Assembly (NCBI GenBank): GCA_046542315.1
Contig: JBKHBO010000006.1
Span: 1 to 48,604 of the forward strand
Source: PWPR01 sp046542315
Lineage (GTDB): Bacteria; Bacillota; UBA994; PWPR01
DNA: 48,604 nt
Direction of reading: 5' to 3'
A program made the position numbers and the translations under genes. The notes beneath the pieces are model-generated. The model was not told where the DNA came from, made no database searches, and was given only the letters and a program-made list of their open reading frames with translations. Shown here in pieces: positions 15,396 through 25,406 of the stretch. Every line of letters begins with the position of its first letter. Within the stretch, counting starts at the first letter, position 1.

Positions 15396-17887
15396 TGAAG
15401 AATTTTTTAGGAAGGTTCATTGATTATAATGCAAGAGAACTTAAAAAGTTGCAAGCAATTGCAGATAAAGTAAATGCATTAGAAGATGAAATTAAGAAGT
15501 TAAGTGACGAACAATTAAGACAAAAAACTGAATACTTTAGAGATAAATTAAGTAATGGAGCATCACTAGATGATATATTGCCAGAAGCATTTGCAGTAGT
15601 TAGAGAAACATCTGTTAGAGTTTTAGGTATGCGACCTTTTGATGTACAGATTTTAGGTGCAATAGCTTTGCATCAAGGTAGAGTAGCTGAGATGAAAACA
15701 GGAGAAGGAAAAACTTTAGCAGCTACTATGCCAGCATACTTGAACGCACTTAGTGGTAAGGGAGTACATATAGTTACTGTAAATGATTATCTAGCAGAAC
15801 GTGATAGTGAGTGGATGGGACAAATTTATCAATTTTTAGGTCTAGAAGTGGGGCTAATTAAAAGTGGTATGAAGCCACCAGAGCGAAAAATTTCTTATCA
15901 AGCAGATATTATATATGGTACTAACAATGAATTTGGTTTTGATTATTTAAGAGATAATATGGCATTAAGAATTGAAAACATAGTTCAAAGAGATTTAAAT
16001 TTTGCTATCATCGATGAAGTTGATAGTATTTTAATAGATGAAGCAAGAACACCGCTAATTATTTCAGGGCCAGATGAGATGTCTAGTGCTGAATATCATA
16101 GATTTACACAAATAAGTAATAGGCTAAAAAAAGAAGAAGACTATACTGTTGATGAAAAAGCAAGGTCAGTAGCACTAACAGAAAATGGCATACAAAGAGT
16201 TGAGAGCTCATTATCAATAGAGAATCTTTATGACCCAGAGAATATTGAGTACAGTCATAGAATCAATAACGCATTAAAAGCAAAAGAGTTAATGAAGCGC
16301 GATAAAGATTATATAGTAAAAGATGATGAGGTAATAATTGTTGATGATTTCACAGGAAGATTAATGTATGGCCGAAGGTATAGTGATGGGTTACATCAAG
16401 CTATAGAAGCGAAAGAAGGAGTTACTGTTGCAAAAGAAAGCAAAACATATGCAACGATAACCTTACAAAATTACTTTAGATTATATAATAAGCTTTCAGG
16501 AATGACAGGAACAGCTAAAACTGAAGAAGATGAGCTGAGTGCGATTTATGGTATGGATGTTGTGGAGATACCTACTAATAAGCCATTAATTAGAGATGAT
16601 ATGCCTGACCAAATATACAAGGATATAGAAACTAAGTATAAAGCTGTTATTGAAAGTATTATTGAAAAAAACAAGAAAGGTCAGCCAGTTTTAGTAGGAA
16701 CAGTTTCAATAGAAGTTTCAGAGCTTCTAAGCACGATGCTTAAGAAAAAAGGAATTAAACACAATGTCTTAAATGCTAAATATCATGAACAAGAAGCTGA
16801 TATAGTAAAAGATGCTGGCCAATTCAAAATGGTTACAATCGCTACAAATATGGCTGGTCGTGGAACGGATATTGTTTTAGGCGAAGGAGTTAAAGAAGTT
16901 GGCGGACTACATGTTCTAGGAACTGAGAGGCATGAATCTAGAAGAATTGACAATCAGCTTAGGGGTCGTTCTGGAAGACAAGGAGACCCTGGGTCATCGC
17001 AATTTTTCGTATCCTTAGAAGATGATTTAATGAGATTGTTTGCAACAGATTTAGCTTCTGGATTAATTGATAAACTTGGTTTAGATGAGACTGAGGCACT
17101 TGAGCATTCAATGCTTGATAGATCAATAGAAAGAGCACAGAAAAGAGTTGAAGAAAACAACTACTCAATTAGAAAACATATTTTAGAATATGATAATGTT
17201 ATGAACAAACAGCGTGAGGTTATCTACGCTGAAAGAAAGAAAATATTGAATAGTGAAGATGTTAAAGATAATATTTTAGCAATGATAAATGATGTTACAA
17301 AAGAGTTAGTAAATGCATTTAGTGAAAAATTTGAGAGAGATGTTGAAGGTTTATACAACCAACTACAGATTTTAGTCCCCCAATTAGAAATGAACTATAG
17401 TGATTGGGAGGAGTATCAAGCAGAAGAGTTAATTGAATTAATCAGCTCTGAAATTAAAGATTTATATAGTCAAAGAGAAGAAGAGTTTGGTAATCAGTTA
17501 GCCAGAGATATAGAGCGTATTGTATTGTTAAGAGTTGTAGATAGAAAGTGGATGGACCATATTGATGCGATGACAAAACTTAGACAGGGAATTGGTTTGA
17601 GAGCATACGGAGGAAGAAATCCTGTACAAGAGTATCAAAATGAAGCATTTAATGAGTTCCAAAACCTTATTTATGGTATAAAAGAAGATACTGTTAAAAA
17701 TATGTTCCATGTTCAAATACAAAAAAATGAAAAGACAAATTTACAGCCAAAACAAAATAGACAGTTAGTAACTAATTCAGGCAACCAAGCGAAGCCTAAA
17801 ACTGTAGTAAACAAGGAAAAAGTTGGTAGAAATGATCCCTGCCCTTGTGGTAGTGGTAAAAAATATAAAAAGTGTTGTGGTAGATAA
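15395..17887 (+). CDS. secA: Preprotein translocase ATPase SecA
   Basis: An 830-residue SecA, of normal length. Domains in order: nucleotide-binding fold 1 with Walker A GEGKT (K106) and the DEVD box at 207-210; preprotein cross-linking domain; NBF2 with 'TNMAGRGTDIVLGEG' and 'DNQLRGRSGRQGDPGSS'; helical scaffold; and a C-terminal zinc motif 'DPCPCGSGKKYKKCCG' that binds SecB or ribosomes. It drives proteins through SecYEG. Overlap with the upstream gene's stop (TAATG) and 16 bp to prfB show one transcript; the secA-prfB pair is conserved in Firmicutes. Confidence 0.98.
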   Translation: MKNFLGRFIDYNARELKKLQAIADKVNALEDEIKKLSDEQLRQKTEYFRDKLSNGASLDDILPEAFAVVRETSVRVLGMRPFDVQILGAIALHQGRVAEMKTGEGKTLAATMPAYLNALSGKGVHIVTVNDYLAERDSEWMGQIYQFLGLEVGLIKSGMKPPERKISYQADIIYGTNNEFGFDYLRDNMALRIENIVQRDLNFAIIDEVDSILIDEARTPLIISGPDEMSSAEYHRFTQISNRLKKEEDYTVDEKARSVALTENGIQRVESSLSIENLYDPENIEYSHRINNALKAKELMKRDKDYIVKDDEVIIVDDFTGRLMYGRRYSDGLHQAIEAKEGVTVAKESKTYATITLQNYFRLYNKLSGMTGTAKTEEDELSAIYGMDVVEIPTNKPLIRDDMPDQIYKDIETKYKAVIESIIEKNKKGQPVLVGTVSIEVSELLSTMLKKKGIKHNVLNAKYHEQEADIVKDAGQFKMVTIATNMAGRGTDIVLGEGVKEVGGLHVLGTERHESRRIDNQLRGRSGRQGDPGSSQFFVSLEDDLMRLFATDLASGLIDKLGLDETEALEHSMLDRSIERAQKRVEENNYSIRKHILEYDNVMNKQREVIYAERKKILNSEDVKDNILAMINDVTKELVNAFSEKFERDVEGLYNQLQILVPQLEMNYSDWEEYQAEELIELISSEIKDLYSQREEEFGNQLARDIERIVLLRVVDRKWMDHIDAMTKLRQGIGLRAYGGRNPVQEYQNEAFNEFQNLIYGIKEDTVKNMFHVQIQKNEKTNLQPKQNRQLVTNSGNQAKPKTVVNKEKVGRNDPCPCGSGKKYKKCCGR

Positions 17888-17903
17888 GAGAGTAGGTGTG
17901 ATA

Positions 17904-19029
17904 TTGTTTGAGAAGGCTACAAGAGAACGCGAACTTAACAGTCTAAAGCAAAGGGTAGATCAATTGGGTGATTTACTTTGACTACCAAAGGCTGCTTAAA
18001 GATAAAAAAGAACTAGAAAAAAAAATGAGCAAAGAAACATTTTGGGATGACCCAACTAAAGCAACTAGAATATCCAAAAAAATGAGTCAATATAAATCTA
18101 TTATTGATAAATATGAGTTATTATTAAAGCAAGTAGATGATCTTAATGATTATCTTATGTTACTTGAATTTGAAGAAGATAAACAAATAATTGATGAGTT
18201 GGATGAGGGTTTAAAAGGTCTTAGAAGAAAAATAAAAAAAGCTGAACTACTAGCTCTGTTAGATGAAGAATACGATACTAATAATGCAATTGTCAGTATT
18301 CACCCGGGAGCTGGAGGAACTGAGTCTCAAGATTGGGCAGAAATGCTGCTTAGAATGTACTTGCGTTGGGCCGAAAATAAGGGTTATGATATTTCAATGT
18401 GGGATTATCAAAGCGATCCAGAGGCAGGTATAAAAGAAGCAACTTTTTTAGTTAAAGGAGACTTCGCTTACGGGTATTTAAAAGCTGAGAACGGTGTGCA
18501 CAGATTAGTCAGGATATCACCTTTTGATACATCTTCTCGAAGGCATACTTCTTTTGCTTCAGTAGATGTAATCCCTGAAGTAGATGATGAAGTTAATATT
18601 GAGATTAATAGTGATGACTTAAGAATTGATACTTACAGGGCCAGTGGAGCTGGTGGTCAACATGTTAATAAAACTGAGTCTGCTGTGAGAATTACTCACT
18701 TGCCGACTAATACCGTAGTTCAGTGTCAAAACGAAAGATCTCAGTATGCAAACAAAAATACAGCAATGAAACTATTAAAAGCTAAGCTTTATGAATTAGA
18801 AAAAAAAGAGCAAGAAGAAGAATTATCTAAAATAAAAGGTGACAGTGGTGAGATAGCTTGGGGAAATCAAATAAGATCCTACGTGTTTCACCCATATTCA
18901 ATGATTAAAGATCATAGAACTAGTATGGAAATTGGTAATACAGATTCTGTTATGGATGGCAATATCGACCCATTTATAGAAGGATACTTAAAATGGAAGA
19001 AACGATTAGGGAGGAATACAAATGAGTAA
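17904..19029 (+). CDS. prfB: Peptide chain release factor 2, programmed +1 frameshift
   Basis: RF2 of 374 residues made by a +1 frameshift. The first frame starts at TTG 17904 (AGGTG at 17894-17898) and reads 25 codons, ending CTT-TGA at 17976-17981. Slipping one base to GAC at 17980 continues in the frame that ends at 19029. RF2 recognises UGA/UAA, so the UGA in its own message gives feedback. The SPF stop-codon motif ('ISPFDTSSRRH') and the GGQ catalytic loop at residues 250-252 are intact. The usual stimulatory AGGGGG is replaced by GGGTGAT ending 3 bases before CTT. Its end overlaps the next gene by 8 bases. Confidence 0.95.
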
Positions 19030-19771
19030 TGATATAAAGAAAGAGGAATCTGCAAAAGATAAAAAAGGATCTAAAAAGTGGTTAGTGGGTTTACTTATTG
19101 CAGCACTTATACTATTGTGGGTAGCTCCTCCATTAGCTGCGGAGTTATATCTTAGAGAGAACATTGGCAATCTAATGAAAGCTGATACTCCTAGAGAAGT
19201 AAGACTAGATACCAATACATTTAAACTTATCACTGGTAGTTTTGAGGAGTTAGAAGTAAAAGGAGACAATCTAACAATAGGAAATTTACAAGTTGAGAGT
19301 TATGAGCTTCTAGCAAGTTCGGGGAAGATAAATGTATTTGAAACATTAAGAGAAAAAGATGTGATTGTTAAAGAAAGCCCAGTAGCTGACTTGACTTTAC
19401 ATATTACAATAGAGGATATAAAAAATTTACTTAAGTCGTATTATGAGAGTTTAAATGATATCGAAGTTGTTGCTTATGATGGGTACTTACAGATTAATGG
19501 TGTTTCTGACACACCTAGAGGTAAAGAGGTGCCCATAAGCTTTAACGCTGAACTTAGTAGCAGTGACTGGTCTTCTCTTCAAATAGAACCAATTGCTTTA
19601 AGTGTTGACTCTAATTACGAAGGAGAATTAGGTCAAGAAGAAATACAAGAACTAATTGATGTATATTCAATAGATATTTCTTTTGAAGACACTAATCCGC
19701 CAATATTTATAGACTCAGTTAACGTAGACACTAAGGAAGTGTTAATAACTGCAAATACGTCATTGAGTTAG
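19022..19771 (+). CDS. DUF2993/LmeA-like membrane-anchored protein
   Basis: A 249-residue protein with a lysine-rich cytosolic N-terminus, one membrane segment at about residues 19-40 ('WLVGLLIAALILLWVAPPL'), and an extracytoplasmic beta-rich domain. The pattern of strands ('GSFEELEVKGDNLTIGNLQVESYEL') resembles DUF2993 / LmeA-type lipid-binding proteins of Gram-positive envelopes. It precedes a DUF5693 protein, csaB and tagA, so a part in making or handling a wall polymer is likely by context. Start ATG 19022 follows GGGAGGAAT and overlaps prfB by 8 bases. Confidence 0.65.
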   Translation: MSNDIKKEESAKDKKGSKKWLVGLLIAALILLWVAPPLAAELYLRENIGNLMKADTPREVRLDTNTFKLITGSFEELEVKGDNLTIGNLQVESYELLASSGKINVFETLREKDVIVKESPVADLTLHITIEDIKNLLKSYYESLNDIEVVAYDGYLQINGVSDTPRGKEVPISFNAELSSSDWSSLQIEPIALSVDSNYEGELGQEEIQELIDVYSIDISFEDTNPPIFIDSVNVDTKEVLITANTSLS

Positions 19772-19780
19772 GAGAGTATT

Positions 19781-21766
19781 ATGGTAAAAAAAGGTTTCAT
19801 TGCGCTTATTATAGTTGGTCTAGTTGCCTCTATTTATATAGCATCTCAGGATTATAGTTTGCAAAAAAGCAATAATGGAATAAATATGACTTTAGATTTC
19901 GTTGCAGTAAAAGAGTGGTCTGAAGAAACAGGCAATTCAATTGAGGATATTTTAAGTATTGCAAAAGAATCTAATATTAATTATATAAGCTTGTCAGAAA
20001 TGCAATTAAAAGAAAGCTCAAATAGAGTAGAAAGTTTTGCAGATCAAGAGGTGGATGTGAGCGTATATCTAGGCAACGAGATTGCTTCATTGAAAGACTC
20101 TGGAGTGGAGTGGACTAACCTTTTAAATCATGAAGATATTAAAGTAGATAATTTCTACTTTGTTTCATCAAATAGCAAAAGAATAGATGAAATATCTGTA
20201 GCAGCAAGAGAAAAATATGGTAGAGATAGAGTAAATGTTGTTTCTGATAAGAATAGTTTTGTAATGGAGCTAATAGTTGAGCCGGGAATGAAGGTAAATG
20301 GATTAGGATTTGATCCAAGAGAGATTGATTTAATTGAAAGCTTGGGATTGAAAACTATTCCAAGGCCTTTGAATGCTACCTTTAGCAGCACTCAGCTAGA
20401 TAATTATTTTAGCTATATAGAAGAGCTATTTACTTCAAAGATTATCATTTTTGCAGGCGATGATGGAGTTTTAGGAAATAGAATTAATAGCAGCGATGAC
20501 TTAATATCTCAAACTGCTCTCAATATGTATCCACGACGAAGTGATGGATTACTATATGGTTTTGTAGAGATGACAAATATAAAAGGTGATAAAGATTTAG
20601 CAAGAAAATTAGATTATAACCTAGCTAGAGTACATAGCATAGGAGAAGATGAATGGGATAAAAGATATAACACTTTTGATGCGGATAGCTTAACTATTAA
20701 AGAGGTAGTTGAAAGATATGCATTAGCAGTAAACGATCGTAGTGTGAATATTTTATACATGAGACCCTTTACAAAGGGAATTGATTTCAATCAGGAATTT
20801 TTTGTTGCAATAAATGAAAAATTTGCTAATCAAGGTCATATAACTGATGGAATTAATGTGATCCCGACTAGAGGATCTCTCCCAAGATTAGTCTCTATAA
20901 TGTTACTTATAGGTTTAGGAGGAGCTTTAGGAATACTATTTCTAAATATATTCCCAAAACATGAAAAAGTAGCGATTCTGTTAGTGCTAATTGGTGCAGC
21001 TGGAGGATCATTTTTAATCTATAGTGGTTATCAAGGATTTATCAATAGATGGGGAGCATTTTTTGTTGCGATTACTTTTCCAACAGTTGGAGTTATTTGG
21101 GGATATATAAACAATGAGAAAAAATCAGCAGATATAAAAAACTCTGTGGTATCATTTGCCAAAGCAGTAGTTATATCAGTAATAGGTGGGTTTTACGTAC
21201 ATGCATTTTTAGCTACAGCACCATTTATGACGTCTATTGATGTCTTTCCTATGGTAAAAATCGCATTAATAGCACCGTTAATAATAGTTTCATTTTTGTA
21301 TATTGTAAAAGAAGACGCATTAAGCGGATTAATAGAATTTATGAAAATGAAAATTCAAGTTTATCATCTAGCAATCTTAGGAGTAGCTTTTGTTGCATTG
21401 GTATTTATGGCTATGCGAAGTGGAAATAATCCTATCATTCCAGTTACAAGTTTTGAAACTAGATTAAGATTGTTTTTACAAAGTAGCCTATCAGCAAGAC
21501 CACGGTTTAAAGAATTTGCAATAGGCTATCCAGTACTATTAGTGGCTGGAACTTTCTTAAACACAAAGATTGCAAAGGTAGGGATTGTTTTGGGCACTAT
21601 TGGATTATCATCTTTAGTAAATACTTTTGCTCACTTGCACAAGCCTCTAAACATGGCTTTCTTTACAACAATAAACGGTGTAATTGCAGGTTTGGTGATT
21701 GGAATTATAGGGTCAATAATTATTAAGAAACTAGTAAGTTTAATATGGAGTGAGTCTGTTGAATAG
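19781..21766 (+). CDS. DUF5693 multi-pass membrane protein of a wall-polymer operon
   Basis: A 661-residue membrane protein. A signal-anchor is seen at 4-23. A soluble extracellular domain of ~350 residues follows ('SGVEWTNLL', 'LIVEPGMKVNGLGFDPREIDLIESLGLKTIPRP' region). About eight hydrophobic helices then run from ~365 to the end. It matches the DUF5693 type commonly placed next to csaB in Clostridia. The role is unestablished; transport or assembly of a secondary cell-wall polymer is inferred from its neighbours. Start ATG 19781 after GGAGAG. It overlaps csaB by 8 bases. Confidence 0.75.
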   Translation: MVKKGFIALIIVGLVASIYIASQDYSLQKSNNGINMTLDFVAVKEWSEETGNSIEDILSIAKESNINYISLSEMQLKESSNRVESFADQEVDVSVYLGNEIASLKDSGVEWTNLLNHEDIKVDNFYFVSSNSKRIDEISVAAREKYGRDRVNVVSDKNSFVMELIVEPGMKVNGLGFDPREIDLIESLGLKTIPRPLNATFSSTQLDNYFSYIEELFTSKIIIFAGDDGVLGNRINSSDDLISQTALNMYPRRSDGLLYGFVEMTNIKGDKDLARKLDYNLARVHSIGEDEWDKRYNTFDADSLTIKEVVERYALAVNDRSVNILYMRPFTKGIDFNQEFFVAINEKFANQGHITDGINVIPTRGSLPRLVSIMLLIGLGGALGILFLNIFPKHEKVAILLVLIGAAGGSFLIYSGYQGFINRWGAFFVAITFPTVGVIWGYINNEKKSADIKNSVVSFAKAVVISVIGGFYVHAFLATAPFMTSIDVFPMVKIALIAPLIIVSFLYIVKEDALSGLIEFMKMKIQVYHLAILGVAFVALVFMAMRSGNNPIIPVTSFETRLRLFLQSSLSARPRFKEFAIGYPVLLVAGTFLNTKIAKVGIVLGTIGLSSLVNTFAHLHKPLNMAFFTTINGVIAGLVIGIIGSIIIKKLVSLIWSESVE

Positions 21767-22862
21767 AGTAATTTTGTCAGGATATTATGGATTTGATAAT
21801 GCGGGAGATGAAGCAATTTTACATTCAATTATAGCTGGCTTCAAACAGACTATTCCAAACATAAAGATTACTGTTTTATCTGCAAATCCAAAAAGAACAA
21901 AAGAGTTGTATGCTGTAAACGCCATAAACAGAATGAATCCATTGACTATAATAAGAGAATTTTTAAGAGCAGATCTTTTTATAAGTGGCGGTGGAAGTTT
22001 ACTTCAAGATATCACAGGAAAAAAATCAATCCCTTATTATTTAGGATTAATTAGATTAGCGCAAATAATGAAAATTAAAACAGTATTTCTTTCACAAGGA
22101 GTTGGACCTGTAGAGTCTGATCTTTATAGAAAAATGATTTCTAAAGTTTTAAAAAAGATGAATCTTGTAGTTGTTCGAGATGAACAATCTAAAGAATTAT
22201 TAAATACTCTAAAAATTGGTAATGTCGAGATTTGTTCTGATCCTGTTTTTTTTCTTCAGCCTTCTAGTGATGAAGAAGTAAAAGGGATTTTTATTGAGGA
22301 AAAAATCCCCTTTAATGAAAAGGGGCCATGGATTGGGGTTGCTATTAGAGATTGGACTAATAAAGACAAGCTGATACATGAAGTAGCTATTGGACTTGAT
22401 AAGTTAATTGCTACATACGATGCTCAAATCGTTTTATTACCTTTTCACAAAAAAATAGATTACAAAGTATTAGAAAGAATCATGGAAGAGATGGAGGCAA
22501 ATAAGCAAACATATATTTTAAAAAAGCAATATAAAGCAAACGAATTACTTGGAATGTGTGAGAAATTTGATTTAATAATTGGCATGAGGCTTCATTCTTT
22601 AATTTTTGCTGCCAGACAAAGAGTTCCTTTTGTTGGCATTAGTTATGATATAAAGATAAACTCATTTTTAGAGCAATTTCAGATGAAGCCTTGTTGTAGT
22701 GCCGAAGATGTATCAAGCAATCAAATATTTAGATTAGCAGATAAAATACTGCGAAATCAAGCAGAGTCTATCGATGAGATTGACGAGAAGGTAAGCGAAA
22801 TGGAGCAAAGTGCATGGCAAGCAATAGTTAGAGTTGCAGATTTACTTGCAGGGAGAATATGA
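21759..22862 (+). CDS. csaB: Polysaccharide pyruvyl transferase CsaB
   Basis: A 367-residue enzyme that adds a pyruvyl ketal to the secondary cell-wall polymer, creating the anchor for SLH-domain surface proteins. Family marks: 'ILSGYYGFDNAGDEAIL' at the N-terminus, 'LFISGGGSLLQD', 'FLSQGVGPV', and the C-terminal 'GMRLHSLIFAARQRVPFVGISYD'. Start: TTG at 21759 places the protein exactly at the conserved N-terminus and has GGAGTGAG upstream; GTG 21750 is an alternative. It overlaps the preceding gene by 8 bases and is 3 bases from tagA. Together these predict an SLH-anchored S-layer or exoproteins. Confidence 0.92.
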   Translation: MNRVILSGYYGFDNAGDEAILHSIIAGFKQTIPNIKITVLSANPKRTKELYAVNAINRMNPLTIIREFLRADLFISGGGSLLQDITGKKSIPYYLGLIRLAQIMKIKTVFLSQGVGPVESDLYRKMISKVLKKMNLVVVRDEQSKELLNTLKIGNVEICSDPVFFLQPSSDEEVKGIFIEEKIPFNEKGPWIGVAIRDWTNKDKLIHEVAIGLDKLIATYDAQIVLLPFHKKIDYKVLERIMEEMEANKQTYILKKQYKANELLGMCEKFDLIIGMRLHSLIFAARQRVPFVGISYDIKINSFLEQFQMKPCCSAEDVSSNQIFRLADKILRNQAESIDEIDEKVSEMEQSAWQAIVRVADLLAGRI

Positions 22863-22865
22863 TTG

Positions 22866-23585
22866 ATGGCTAGCGAGATTTTTAATATTGAGATATCACA
22901 GTTGGGATTGTCTGAGACAACTAAGGCTATTTTTCAAAAAATTGAAAAACCAGGAAAGAATCACATAGTTACTGCTAATAGCGAAATGCTTTATTTAACA
23001 ACCAAAGATGAAAGATTAAGAAAAATTTTACAAGCTGCAGAAATAGTTACCCCGGACGGAGTAGGAGCAGTTTGGGCTGCAAAAAAACTGTCAAATCCAG
23101 TTAAAGAAAGGGTTGCAGGATTTGATTTATTTAAGTCTATTCTAGAAGCTGAGTCTTGTATAAAAATATTTTTGTTAGGTGCTAAGAAAAGCACAGTAGA
23201 AAAAGCAGCTGATAATATCTCAAGATCTTATAGGAATGTAAAAGTAGTAGGATATAATGATGGATTTTTTGAGGATAGTGATTCGGTAGTTTCAAAAATC
23301 AATTGTTCTAATGCCGACATTTTGTTTGTTGCTTTAGGGTGTCCTAAGCAGGAGTATTGGATTAGTGATAATTTAGAGAAATTGAATGTAAAAGTAGCAA
23401 TGGGTGTAGGTGGGAGTTTTGATGTAATAGCAGGAGAAGTGAAGCGAGCTCCAAAGGTTTGGCAAAAGTTAGGACTTGAATGGGCTTATCGATTAATTAG
23501 ACAACCGACTAGATTTTTTAGGATGTTATCCTTGCCAAAATTTGTAATTAAGGTGTTTTTAGAAAATAAAAATGCAAACGATTGA
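22866..23585 (+). CDS. tagA: WecG/TagA/CpsF family glycosyltransferase
   Basis: A 239-residue glycosyltransferase of the WecG/TagA family (GT26), which adds N-acetylmannosamine (or its uronic acid) to undecaprenyl-PP-GlcNAc at the start of wall polymers. Motifs: 'TANSEMLYL', 'IVTPDGVGAVWAA', 'ERVAGFDLF', 'LGCPKQEYWI', and 'GVGGSFDVIAGEVKRAP' followed by 'LGLEWAYRLIRQPTRF'. ATG at 22866; a TTG at 22863 is the in-frame alternative, with GGGAGA at 22851-22856. The operon pairing with csaB fits a pyruvylated secondary cell-wall polymer. Confidence 0.92.
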   Translation: MASEIFNIEISQLGLSETTKAIFQKIEKPGKNHIVTANSEMLYLTTKDERLRKILQAAEIVTPDGVGAVWAAKKLSNPVKERVAGFDLFKSILEAESCIKIFLLGAKKSTVEKAADNISRSYRNVKVVGYNDGFFEDSDSVVSKINCSNADILFVALGCPKQEYWISDNLEKLNVKVAMGVGGSFDVIAGEVKRAPKVWQKLGLEWAYRLIRQPTRFFRMLSLPKFVIKVFLENKNAND

Positions 23586-23610
23586 ACCAAGCTTTAAAAT
23601 ATGGTATTTT
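23582..23610 (+). promoter_or_regulatory. Candidate sigma-A promoter for transketolase genes
   Basis: TTGAAC (23582-23587), a 17-base spacer, then TATTTT (23605-23610). The -35 box overlaps the tagA stop codon. Matches are partial. Confidence 0.4.
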
Positions 23611-23644
23611 ATATCCGTTATAAATAACTGCTAGGAGGAATAGC

Positions 23645-24469
23645 ATGAATTGTGATTATCAACAGTTGAAAGAACACGCAACTAATATTCGGAAAAATAT
23701 AATCAAAATGACTTGTGAAGCAAAATCAGGGCACCCAGGAGGCTCGCTATCTATAACTGATATTATAACAATTCTATATTTCAATTTTATGAATATCAAT
23801 GTAGAGGGTTATCAAGATCCTGATAGAGATCGTTTTGTTTTAAGTAAAGGTCATGCAGCGCCTGCTTTATATGCAGTATTAGCTGAAAAAGGATTTATAG
23901 AGGAAAAAGAGCTAATGACCTTGAGAAAATTAGGTAGTAGATTACAAGGACATCCTGATATGAAGAAATTACCATATGTAGAAATGTCGACTGGATCATT
24001 GGGGCAAGGCCTATCTGCAGCAGTTGGAATGGCTTTATCTGCAAAGATTGATGATAAAGACTATTATACTTATGCAATTGTTGGTGATGGAGAAATTCAG
24101 GAAGGCCAGATTTATGAGGCATCAATGTTTGCTGCCCATTATAGTTTAGGAAACCTTATTGTATTTTTAGATAATAATGGCTTACAAATAGATGGAGATA
24201 TAAAAAAGGTAATGGATCCAAACCCGCTACCAGAAAAGTGGAAAGCTTTTAATTGGCACGTGCAATCTATTGATGGACATAATTATGATGAAATATGCCA
24301 AGCAGTAAAAAATGCTCAAGAAGATAAAGAAAGACCTTCAATGATAGTAGCTAAGACCATAAAAGGCAAAGGCGTAAGTTTTATGGAAAATAAAGCGAGT
24401 TGGCATGGGTCTGCACCTTGCGATGAAGAAAAAGCACTAGCTTTGGCAGAATTGGAGGAGAGTAAATAA
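23645..24469 (+). CDS. Transketolase, N-terminal (thiamine-PP binding) subunit
   Basis: A 274-residue subunit of a split transketolase. It holds the thiamine diphosphate site: 'GHPGGSLSITDI' early, 'LSKGHAAPALYA', 'GSLGQGLS', and the cofactor motif 'GDGEIQEGQIYEA...DNNGLQIDG'. With the C-terminal subunit it moves two-carbon units in the pentose phosphate pathway. Split genes are common in Clostridia and archaea. Start ATG 23645 follows AGGAGG. It overlaps its partner by one base. Confidence 0.95.
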   Translation: MNCDYQQLKEHATNIRKNIIKMTCEAKSGHPGGSLSITDIITILYFNFMNINVEGYQDPDRDRFVLSKGHAAPALYAVLAEKGFIEEKELMTLRKLGSRLQGHPDMKKLPYVEMSTGSLGQGLSAAVGMALSAKIDDKDYYTYAIVGDGEIQEGQIYEASMFAAHYSLGNLIVFLDNNGLQIDGDIKKVMDPNPLPEKWKAFNWHVQSIDGHNYDEICQAVKNAQEDKERPSMIVAKTIKGKGVSFMENKASWHGSAPCDEEKALALAELEESK

Positions 24470-25404
24470 TGACTAAAAGAGCTACTAGAGAAGCTTATGG
24501 TAAAGCTTTAGCAGAACTTGGAGAAAAGAATAAAGACATAGTAGTGCTAGATGCTGATTTATCAGGCTCTACTAAAACTGCAAAGTTTGGTGAAAAGTTT
24601 CCAGATAGATTTTTCAATGCTGGGATTGCGGAAGCTAATATGATGGGAGTTGCAGCAGGACTCGCAACTACTGGAAAAGTTGTATTTGCAAGCACTTTTG
24701 CAATATTTGCTAGTATGAGAGCATGCGAACAGATTAGAAATTCAATCTGCTATCCAAATCTCAATGTAAAAATTGCTGCTACACATGCAGGGATAACTGT
24801 TGGGCCAGATGGAGGTAGTCATCAAGCAATAGAAGATGTTGCAATTATGTCAGCTATGCCTAATATGACAGTTGTTGTGCCTGGTGATGGGGTGTCTACA
24901 GAAGCATTGATTAAACAAGCTTACGAATATGAGGGGCCTGTATATATTAGAATGAGCAGAGCCAAAGTAGAAGATGTCTACCCAGAAGACACATACTTCT
25001 CAATAGGACAATCAAATATGCTTCAGGATGGTAAAGATGCAACAATAATAGTTAGTGGATATTTGTTAAACTACTCTATTGAAGCAGCTAAAATCTTAAA
25101 AGAACAAGGCATTAATGTTAGGTTAATCGATATGTCTACCATTAAGCCTCTAGATGTAGGCAGTGTATTAAAAGCTGCAAAGGACACAAAAGCCATAGTA
25201 ACTGTAGAAGAACATAATGTCATAGGTGGATTAGGAAGTGCAGTCGCGAGCTTTTTAGCAGAGAATCATCCTACTCCTATTCAAATGGTAGGAATAAGAG
25301 ATGTCTTTGGACATTCCGGAGAAGCTGAGGAATTATTGGAAGAATATAATTTAACCCCTAAAGATATAGTTAAGGCAGTTAAAGAGGTAATAGATAGAAA
25401 ATAA
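24469..25404 (+). CDS. Transketolase, C-terminal subunit
   Basis: A 311-residue subunit with the pyrimidine-binding and C-terminal domains ('DADLSGSTKT', 'FNAGIAEANMMGVAAGLA', 'HAGITVGPDGGSHQAIEDVAIM', 'RLIDMSTIKPLD', 'TVEEHNVIGGLGSAVA'). The glutamate of 'GIAEANM' is the usual activator of thiamine. ATG overlaps the stop of the N-terminal subunit by one base, giving coupled translation. Only the transketolase halves occur here, with no other pentose pathway gene nearby. Confidence 0.95.
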   Translation: MTKRATREAYGKALAELGEKNKDIVVLDADLSGSTKTAKFGEKFPDRFFNAGIAEANMMGVAAGLATTGKVVFASTFAIFASMRACEQIRNSICYPNLNVKIAATHAGITVGPDGGSHQAIEDVAIMSAMPNMTVVVPGDGVSTEALIKQAYEYEGPVYIRMSRAKVEDVYPEDTYFSIGQSNMLQDGKDATIIVSGYLLNYSIEAAKILKEQGINVRLIDMSTIKPLDVGSVLKAAKDTKAIVTVEEHNVIGGLGSAVASFLAENHPTPIQMVGIRDVFGHSGEAEELLEEYNLTPKDIVKAVKEVIDRK

Positions 25405-25406
25405 GA

